NCBI RefSeq assembly: GCF_001536285.1 | Contig: NZ_FAOZ01000016.1 | Location: 119,076 to 183,075 of the forward strand | DNA length: 64,000 nt | Direction: 5' to 3' | Source of the DNA: Parafrankia irregularis | GTDB taxonomy: Bacteria > Actinomycetota > Actinomycetes > Frankiales > Frankiaceae | In this document: positions 19,554 to 29,300 of the stretch, piece after piece | How positions within the stretch are numbered: the first letter of the stretch is position 1 | Layout of the letters: the number at the start of each line of letters is the position of its first letter | Position numbers and translations under genes: made by a program | The notes under the pieces: model-generated | The model's database searches: none | What the model was told of the DNA's origin: nothing | What the model saw: the letters and a program-made list of their open reading frames with translations, nothing else

Positions 19554-20318
19554 GTGCCGGCGGACCGGGCGCTCCCGAGGAACCCATGGATTCATCGCGG
19601 CCGCGTCACGGGTGCGCGGATACGGCTGTACTGCTTTCCCTTCGCGGGTGGCAGCGCCGCGTCCTATCTCGGCTGGCAGGCGGAACTCGGTGCGCAGGTG
19701 CAGGTCTGCGCGGTGGAACCGCCCGGCCGTCGGCAGCGCCGCCGGGAGCCGGCGATCCGCCGGATGGACGCCATGGTGGACGCGGTTGTCGCCGGCCTGC
19801 GGCCCGGCCTGGACGAGCCGTTCGCCTTCTTCGGCCACAGCCTGGGGGCGCTCGTCGCCTACGAGGTCGCCCGTCGGCTGCGAGCCGAGGGCGGGCCCGA
19901 ACCGGCCCTGCTCTTCCTCAGCGCCGCCGCCGCGCCGCACCTGCCCCGTCGGCGCAGGGAGATCGCGGCCCTGCCCGACACCGAGTTCATCGACGAACTG
20001 CGGGGCCACGGGGGTACGCCGGAGCTCCTGCTGGCCGACCACGAGACAATGCGCCTCTTTCTGCCGGCACTGCGGGCAGATTTCGAGCTTTTCGAGACGT
20101 ATCGACATCGCCCGGGAGATCCTCCGGGATGCCCCGTCCATATCTACGGCGGTCGGACGGACACCAGCGTTAATACCACGCAGCTGCGGGCCTGGCGGGC
20201 TCTGCTGCCCACGACCGTCGAGGTCCGTACCTTTCCCGGTGACCATTTTTACCTGAATGCTGACCGGCCGGCACTGCTCGCCGCGGTGGCCGAGTGCCTG
20301 GCCGGCAGGTGGGAGTGA
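19554..20318 (+). CDS. Type II (editing) thioesterase of the PKS operon
   Basis: This alpha/beta hydrolase of about 254 residues has LYCFPFAGGSAASY, the nucleophile motif GHSLGALVAYEVARRL (Ser96) and a C-terminal GDHFYL with the catalytic His231. Type II thioesterases are free proteins that remove aberrant or stalled acyl groups from PKS carrier domains, and often priming by-products of decarboxylating loading modules. It is the first gene of the operon and its stop overlaps the PKS1 start as GTGA. The start is uncertain. I took GTG at 19554, which leaves a short leader before the conserved domain; a GTG at 19329 would add 75 low-complexity residues. Confidence 0.85.
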   Translation: MPADRALPRNPWIHRGRVTGARIRLYCFPFAGGSAASYLGWQAELGAQVQVCAVEPPGRRQRRREPAIRRMDAMVDAVVAGLRPGLDEPFAFFGHSLGALVAYEVARRLRAEGGPEPALLFLSAAAAPHLPRRRREIAALPDTEFIDELRGHGGTPELLLADHETMRLFLPALRADFELFETYRHRPGDPPGCPVHIYGGRTDTSVNTTQLRAWRALLPTTVEVRTFPGDHFYLNADRPALLAAVAECLAGRWE

Positions 20319-23300
20319 CCGTGGTGTCCAGTTCGCCCAGGGGAATACCCGGTTCGTCCATGGGAAGGTTCGGCTCGCCCAGGAGAAACGGGACCCGCGA
20401 TGGCGCGCTGCCGCCGGACGGCATCGCCGTGATCGGCGTGGCCTGCCGGCTTCCTGGCGCGGCGACGCCGGACGCCTTCTGGCGACTGCTGCGCGACGGT
20501 GTCAGCGGCGTCGGTGAGATGCCGGCGTGGCGTTGGGCCGGAACCAGCCCCGACGATCGGGCTGGGGCTGGGGCTGGGGCTGGGGTTGGGGCCGGCTCCG
20601 ACGGGCAGTTCCTGCCGCCCGCGGGCAGCCCGCTGCGTCACGGGGCGTTCCTGACCGATGTCGACCGCTTCGACGCGTCCTTCTTCGGGATCTCCCCGCG
20701 CGAGGCCGCTGTGCTGGATCCGCAACAGCGGCTGGCCCTGGAGCTGGCGTGGGAGGCCATCGAGGACGCCGCCATCGTGCCCGCCACGCTGCGCGGAAGC
20801 GCGACCTGCGTGCTCGCCGGGGCGGTCGGCGCCGACTTCGCCTGGACACTGGCCGCCCACGGACCAGAGGGGATCACCCCACACACCTTCACCGGCGTGC
20901 AGCCGGCCGTCATCGCCAACCGGGTCTCCTACCTGCTGGGCCTGCGCGGGCCGAGCCTCACCGTGGACGCGGCGCAGGCATCGTCCCTGGTGGCCGTGCA
21001 CATGGCTGCCGAGAACCTGCGCCGTGGCGAGTCCACCTGTGCGCTCGTCCTCGGGGTGCATCTCAACCTCGCGCGGGAGCGTGCACTGGCCACCGCCGCG
21101 TTCGGCGGCCTGTCGCCGACCGGTCGCTGCCAGGTCTTCGACGCCGGCGCCGACGGCTTCGTGCGCGGCGAGGGCGGGGTGGCCGTCCTGCTCAAACCCC
21201 TGGCCCAGGCGATGGCCGACGGCGATCCGATCCGCGGCGTGATCCTGGGCAGTGCCGTCAACAACGACGGTGGCGGGCCGTCGCTGGCGCACCCGAGCGC
21301 CGCGGCGCAGGCGGAGCTGCTGCGCGGGGCCTACCAGCAGGCGGCGGTGGACCCGGCGGACGTCCAGTACGTCGAGTTGCACGGGACGGGCACCCCGGCG
21401 GGCGACCCGGTGGAGGCCGCAGCGCTCGGCGCCGCGTTCGGATCGTCGCCGCGTCCCGGCCGACCGCTGCTCGTCGGTTCGGCCAAGACCAACGTCGGCC
21501 ACCTGGAGGGCGCGGCCGGTCTCGTCGGCCTGCTGAAGGTGATCCTGAGTATCGAAGCGCGGCAGCTGCCGCCAAGCCTGAACCACCGCAGCCCCCATCC
21601 GCGGATCCCGCTCGACGAGCTGAACCTGCGGGTACACACCGAGCTCGGACGGTGGCCCCGCCCCCAGGAACCGCTGCTGGCCGGGGTGAGCTCGTTCGGG
21701 GTGGGTGGCACGAACTGCCACGTCGTGGTGGGCGAGGCGCCCGTCGCCCCGCCCGATCAGTACGACGGGCTCGAGGACGACTCCGAGATCATCGAGCTGG
21801 GGAGCGCCCGCGACGCCCGCGACGCTGCCGCGGCCGGCGTGGAACTCGCGGAGGATACGGAACACGCGGACGGGTCGGAAGACGCGGAGGGCGCCGCGGA
21901 CCGTCCGATGCCCTGGGTGCTGTCGGCCCGGGATGAGGCGGCGTTGGCGGCGCAGGCCACCCGGCTGCGGGAGCACCTCGCGGGCCAGCCGGACTGGTCG
22001 ATGCGGGATGTCGGTCATTCCCTGGCCACCACTCGGTCGTTGTTCGAGTACCGGGCGGTCCTGCTCGGTGGCGGCCGTGCCCAGCTGCTGCGCGAGCTCG
22101 ACGCGCTGGCACGACACGACCCTGGGCCCGCGACCGTCGTCGGGCGGGCGACCGCCGTCCGGCAGCCGGGCGAGGCCCGGCCGTCGGACGGCGTCGCGTG
22201 GGCGGGCGGGGACGCCGGTGGGGAGCCGTCCGGGACGTCCGGCGGGACCGTGTTCGTCTTTCCCGGGCAGGGCTCGCAGTGGGCCGGGATGCTCGCCGGC
22301 CTGCTGGACACGTCCGAGGTCTTCCGCCGTCAGCTGGCCGCGTGCGGCGACGCGCTCGAACCGCATCTCGACTGGCTGCCCGCGCGGGTCCTCCGTGGCC
22401 GGGACGAGCTCCCCGACCTGGAACGGGTCGATGTCGTCCAGCCGCTGCTGTTCGCCGTGATGGTTTCCCTGGCCCAGGTGTGGCGGTCCTACGGGGTGCG
22501 CCCCGCCGCTGTCGTCGGGCACTCCCAGGGCGAGATCGCCGCGGCCTGCGTTGCCGGCGTGCTCTCCCTGCGGCAGGCCGCGCGGATCGTGGCGGTGCGC
22601 GCCCGTGCCCTGCGTGCGCTGACCGGCCGGGGCGGGATGGTCGCGGTCGCGCTGGGCTCCGAGGCCGTCGAGGCCTGGCTGGCCGAAGCGCGGTCCGGCG
22701 GCCTGGCCGGAGAGTTCGACGGCCTGCACGTCGCCGCCGCGAACGGTGCCGCGTCAAGTGTGGTCGCGGGGGAGCCCGTGGCGCTCACCCGGCTCGTCGC
22801 GGCCTGCGAGGCCGACGGCATCCGCGCGCAGCGGCTGCCGGTGACCTACGCCTCGCACTCTCCGCAGGTCGAGCAGCTGCGGGACCGCCTCCTCGCCGAT
22901 CTCGGCGATCTCGGTGCGGCCCGTCCCACCGGGCGTGCGGGGCGCGTCGCGTTCTACTCGTCGGTGAGCGGCGGCCGGCTCGACGCCGCCGGCATCACGA
23001 CCGCCTACTGGTACCGAAACCTGCGCGAGCCCGTTCGCTTCGAGGCCGCCACACGGGCGTTGCTCGCCGCGGGGCATCGCGTGTTCATCGAGGTCAGCCC
23101 GCATCCGGTGCTGGCCGCCAGCGTGCGGGACACCGCCGACGACGAGGCGGAGCGCTCCGAACTCGGTCCGGTGACGGTCATCGGGTCGCTCCGCCGGGAC
23201 GACGGTGGCCCCCGGCGGATGCTGACCTCGGTGGCCGAGGCGCTGGTCGCGGGGGTGGATGTCGATCTGGGTGGCTGCTTCGGCCCGGGCACCGCGCGGC

Positions 23301-26300
23301 GGGTCGCCCTGCCGACCTATCCGTTCCAGCGCACGCGTCACTGGCCCGGCGTGGCCGCCTCCGCCTCCCGGAATGTGCCGGGGGCAGCGGACCGCTCGGA
23401 TCCAGTGGGCGTCCAGGATCTTTCCGCGGGCCCGGTCCTGCCGCATGCCGCGGACGCACCGGATGTTTCCGGGTCGCCGGCCGTCCCTGCTGTCCCTGCT
23501 GTTTCGGGTGTCCCGGCTGTTCCAAATGCGCGGGGTGCCGGGCCGGGGACGGGAGCCGAGGCGCTTCGCGACCGGCTGGGCGGCCTCACCCCCTCGGCGG
23601 CGGACGCGGCCCTCCTCGATCTGGTGCGGGAGCAGACAGCGCGGGTCCTCGGGCACGCCGATCCGTCCACCGTCGACCCGGACCGCCCGTTCGACGACCT
23701 GGGCCTCGACTCGCTGACGGCCGTCCGCCTGCGTGATCGGCTGGCTGCCGCCACCGGCCTGAGGCTGCCGAGCGGGCTGCTGTTCAACCAGCCCACGGCG
23801 CGCCGGCTCGCCCGTCACCTGAGGTTGACGCTGCGTCCTGAGTCGACGTCGCGCCGGGCACCGGGCGCTGCGGGCGACGGGGCCCACCGACCTGAGATCA
23901 CGTACCGGGACGAGACGGCGGGTCGCGACGAGGGCCGGCGCCGGAACGAGGACGAGAACGAGACGCTGTCGCGCGATCCGATCGCCATCGTGTCGATGGG
24001 TTGCCGCTACCCCGGGGGTGTCCGCTCGCCCGAGGACCTGTGGCGCCTGGTCGTCGACCGCGTGGACGCCACCGGGGAGGTCCCGCGGGTCCGCGGCTGG
24101 GACGGGCTCGACTGGTATCACCCCGGGCCCGAGCCGCGGCCGGGCAGGTCCTACACCCGGCGCGGCGGGTTCCTCGCCGACGCGGACATGTTCGACCCCG
24201 AGTTCTTCGGCATCAGTCCACGGGAGGCGCTGGCGCTTGACCCGCAGCAGCGGGTGCTGCTGGAGGTCGCCTGGGAGACCCTGGAACGAGCGGCGATCGT
24301 GCCCGCCAGTCTGCGTGGCTCGGCGACCGGGGTGTTCGTCGGTGCCATGGCGGCCGACTACGGCCCACGTCTGCATGAGGCCCGCGGGGACGTCGCCGGC
24401 TACGTCCTGACCGGGACGACGGGCAGTGTCGTGTCCGGCCGGCTGGCGTATGTGCTGGGCCTCGAGGGGCCGGCGGTGACCGTGGACACCGCCTGCTCGT
24501 CGTCGCTGGTCGCGATGCATCAGGCCTGCGCGGCGCTGCGGGCCGGTGAATGTGATCTGGCGCTTGCCGGCGGGGTGGCCGTCCTGGCCACCCCGGGCCT
24601 GCTCATCGAGTTCAGCCGGCACCGTGGGCTGTCGCCCGCCGGCCGCGTCCGGCCGTTCGCGGCCGCCGCCGACGGCACGGCCTGGGCGGAAGGCGCGGGC
24701 CTGCTGCTGCTGGAGCGGCTGAGCGATGCCCGCCGCAACGGTCGCACGGTGCTGGCCGTCCTGCGGGGCAGCGCGATGAACCAGGACGGCGCGAGCAACG
24801 GGCTGACCGCCCCGAACGGCCCGTCGCAGGAGCGGGTGATCCGTCGCGCCCTGGGCGACGCCGGGCTCGCCCCGGCGGATGTCGACGCGGTGGAGGCGCA
24901 CGGCACGGGGACGACGCTCGGGGACCCGATCGAGGCCGACGCGATCATCGCGACCTACGGTGCGCGAGACGGTGGACGTCCGCTGTGGCTGGGGTCGCTC
25001 AAGTCGAACCTCGGCCACCCGCAGGCCGCGGCGGGTGTCGGCGGGGTCATCAAGATGGTGCAGGCGCTGCGCCATGAGCTGCTGCCGGCAACGTTGGGCG
25101 TGGACGAGCCGACCCCGCACGTCGACTGGTCCGCGGGCACGGTCCGGCTGCTGACGGAACCAGTCGCCTGGCCGGTGCGGGCCGGTCGCCCCCGGCGCGC
25201 CGGTGTGTCGTCGTTCGGCATCAGCGGCACGAACGCGCATGTCATCGTGGAACAGGGCGATCCGCTCCCGGACGTGGCCGCGCAGCCAGCCGGCGCCGCC
25301 GGGGCCGGGGCCGGAGCGGCCGGGGCCGGGGCCGGGGCTGTTGGTTCGTCCGCCGTGACCACGGCGATGCCGTTCGTGCTCTCCGCGGCCCGTCCGGATG
25401 ATCTGGCCGGCCAGGCTGCCCGCCTCGTCGACCAGCTGCGCCGGGAGGAACAGACGCCGCTGGCGGCGCTCGCTCATGCGCTGGTCACGACCCGCACGGC
25501 GCACCCCAGCCGGGCCGCGGTCGTCGCCCGCACCCGGGAGGAGCTCCTCGCCGGGCTGGCGGGGCTCGTGCCCGCGGACCTGGCGGACGTGTCGGACGTG
25601 TCGGGCGGGGCGTCGGGCGATGGCTCCAGCGATGCGGTCACCGAGATCTCCGGCCGGCTGCCGCGGGTCGTGCGAGGTCAGGCGCTGGCGGGCCGGATCG
25701 CGTTCGTCTTCCCCGGGCAGGGTGCGCAGTGGGAGGGCATGGCCGCGGGGCTGCTCGACTCCTCGGCGGTCTTCCGTGACCGGATGCGGGCCTGTGACGA
25801 CGCGCTGCGGCCGCATGTTGGCTGGAACCTGCTCGACGTGATCACCGGTTCGGCGGACGCGCCACCGCTGGACCGGGCGGAGGTGCTACAGCCCGCGCTG
25901 TTCGCGGTGATGACGTCGCTCGCGGCCCTGTGGCGGGCGCACGGGGTCGAGCCGGACGCGGTGGTGGGGCACTCCCAGGGCGAGATCGCCGCCGCGGCCG
26001 TCGCCGACGTGCTGAGCCTCGCCGACGCGGCGCGCGTCGTCGCGCTGCGGGCCTGGGTGCTGGGCCGGCTGCGCGGCCGGGGCGGCATGGTCGCTCTGCA
26101 GGTCGGGGCGGCACGAACCACCGAGCTGCTCGCGGACTGGCCGGACCGGCTGTCGATCGCCGCGGTCAACGGCCCGGACAGCACCGTCGTCTCCGGTGCC
26201 GACGAGGCGCTCGACGCGCTGCTCGCCGCCTGCGAGCGGGCGAAGGTGCACGCGCGCCGGGTGCCGGTCGACTACCCCTCGCACAGCCCGTACGTGGCGG

Positions 26301-29300
26301 AGGTCCGCGCCGAGCTGCTCGCCGCGCTGGAAGGCCTCACACCGTCCACCGGTTCGGTGCCCTTCTACTCCACGCTGACCGGGGCGCGTGCGGACGGCCG
26401 CGGGCTCGACGCCGAGTACTGGTATCGCAACCTGCGCGAACCGGTGCGGTACGAGCAGGCCTGCCGCGCGCTGCTCGACGCCGGGCACCGGTTGCTCATC
26501 GAGATCAGCCCGCACCCGGTCCTGACCGTCAGCAGCACACAGACGTCCGAGGCGCACGGGGTCACCGCGGCGGCCGTCGGAACCCTGCGCCGGGGCGAGG
26601 GCGACCTCGACCGGTTCATGGTCTCCCTCGCCGAGGCCCACACCCACGGTGTCATGCCCGACTGGTCGGCGGTGCTGCCCCGGCCGTCCGGGCGCGCGAC
26701 GCCGCTGCCGACCTACGCGTTCGCCCGGACGTCCTACTGGCTGCCGCCGGTCGCTCCCGCCGCGGTGGCCGTGGCCGACAGCGGGCTCGACGCGGCCGGG
26801 CATGGGCTGCTCACCGCGGTGGTGCGCCTCCCCGACGGTCGGCGGATCCTGACCGGCCGCCTCTCGCCGGCCGCCCAGCCCTGGCTCGGGGAGCACCAGG
26901 TGCACGGCACGGTGGTGCTGCCCGCGGCTGCGGTCCTCGACCTCGCCCTGCACGCGGGGCGAGCCGCCGGCACACCGTGGCTGGACGAACTGACGCTGAC
27001 CGCACCCCTGACCCTGCCAGCTCCGGCGCCCGGTGGATCCGGCGTCGCCGTCCAGCTGCATCTGGCGGCGGCGGACGAGTCCGGGCGGCGCGGCTTCGCC
27101 TTCTACTCCCACCCGGGCGGCGCTGACGCCGCCGTGGCCGGCGGGCTCGGCGCCACCGGGACCGCCCCGGCGAACGGCGCGGGGGACGAGCCGGACGGCG
27201 AGGGCGGGTGGGTGTGCCACGCCACCGGCTGGCTGGCCCGCGAACCCGCCGACGCGCTGTCGGTGGACGTCGCGGGGGACTGGCCGCCGGCCGGGGCGGT
27301 GCCGGTCGACATCGCCGACGGATACGAACTGCTGGCCGACCGGGGCCACGGCTATGGCCCGTCCTTCCGGGGGCTCACCGCGCTGTGGGCGGACGGCGAC
27401 GAACTGTACGCCGAGGTGGAGCTGCCCCCGGGGGATGAGCGGGGCACTCCCGAACCATCGGGAGCGGGGTTCGCGCTGCACCCGGTGCTGCTGGACGCCG
27501 CCCTGCACCCGTTGTTGCTCGCGGCGTTCGGCGCCGCATCCGGCCCCGGCGACGCGCCGGCGGCTCCTGGTCCCGCGGAGCCCGGCCCTGGTCCCACGGG
27601 GCCCGGCCCTGGTTCCGCGGTGCCGTCGGCCGCGCCGACGGCGGCTGACGGCCCGCTGCTCCCGTTCTCCTGGCGAGGCGTGGGCCTGCACGCCGTCGGC
27701 GTGACCAGGCTGCGGGTACGGCTGACTCGAACCGGCCCCCATCGAGCCGAGCTGCGGCTCCACGATGCCGACGGCCGGCTGGTGCTGCGGGTCGGCGAAC
27801 TCAGCCTGCGCCCCGCACCCGCCCAGCCGGGATCCGCAGGCCCGGGCTCCTACCGGCTCGGCTGGGTCCGCGGCCGGGAGCGGCCCGGCTCCCCGGCCGC
27901 GGCCGCGGACTGGGCTCTGGTCGGCGACCTGCCGCCGTCCTTCGCCGAGCGGGCGGACGGCATCGTGCGTGGCACGGGGCACGCGGGCGCGGACGACGGT
28001 GGCGCCGTCCCCCGCTATCGCGACCTGACCGAGCTACGCGCGGCTGTGGCGGCCGGCGCCGGTGCGCCGAGCGTGGTGTTCCACCCCGCGCCGGTCGCGG
28101 AGCCGGACCGCGTACCGGATCCGGCGGCGCCGGTGGAAGCGGTCCACCGTGCCACCGGCGCCGCCGTCGATCTGCTCCAGCAGTGGTTGCTGGACGAGAC
28201 CTTCGCGGACAGCCGGCTGGTACTGGTCACCCGGGGCGCCGTCCAGGCCGGTGACGCCGACCGGCCCGCCAGCCTGGCCGGCGCGGCGGTGTGGGGGCTC
28301 GTCCGGTCGGCGCAGACGGAGAACCCGCGCCGGCTCGCCCTGCTCGACCTGGATGTCGGTGACCGGCCTCCGCCCGCGGAGGCGTTGACCGCCGCTGGTG
28401 GCGGGGCCGAGCCACAGCTGGCCGTCCGGGCCGGCGAGATGGTCGTCCCCCGCCTGGCCGGGCCGACCGCCAACGGTTCCGTCGGCAACGGTTCCGTCGG
28501 CAACGGTTCCTCCGGCGGTGCGCCGGAGGCTGGCGGGTCTGCTGACGGCTGGTCTGCGGGCGGCGGGCTCGTGCTGCCGCCCGGGGACGGCTGGCGGGTG
28601 GATCTGACCAGCCGGGGAAGCCTGGACAACCTGTCCGTGGTCGCCGGTCACGCGGACCGCCGGCCGCTCGCGGCCGGGGAGGTGCGCATCGCGGTGCGCG
28701 CCGCCGGCGTCAACTTCCACGACCTGGTCCTCGCGCTGGCCATGGTGGACGACCCGGGCGGAATCGGGCTGGAAGGCGCCGGTGTCGTGACGCAGGTCGG
28801 CTCCGGCGTACCGGGAATCCGCCCGGGTGACCGCGTGATGGGCCTCTTCCCGGACGCGTTCGGGCCGGTGGCGGTGGCGGATCACCGGCTGCTGACGGCG
28901 GTGCCGGACTCGTGGACCTTCACCGAGGCGGCCACCGTGCCGGCCGCCTTCCTCACCGCCTACTACGGGCTGCGGGAACTCGCCGGGCTGCGCGCCGGGC
29001 AGCGGGTGCTCATCCACGCCGCCACCGGCGGGGTCGGCCTGGCGGCGATGCAGCTGGCACGCCTGGCCGGCGCCGAGGTCTTCGCCACGGCGAGCCGGGC
29101 GAAGTGGGATGTCCTGCACGCGGCGGGCCTCGACGAACGGCATGTGGCGGACTCCCGCGGTACCGACTTCGACCAGCAGGTGCTCGCGGCGACCGACGGG
29201 CAGGGCGTCGACGTCGTACTGAACTCGCTGGCCCGGCAGCGGGTCGACGCGGGCCTGCGCCTGCTGCCGCGCGGTGGCTGGTTCGTGGAGCTCGGCAAGA

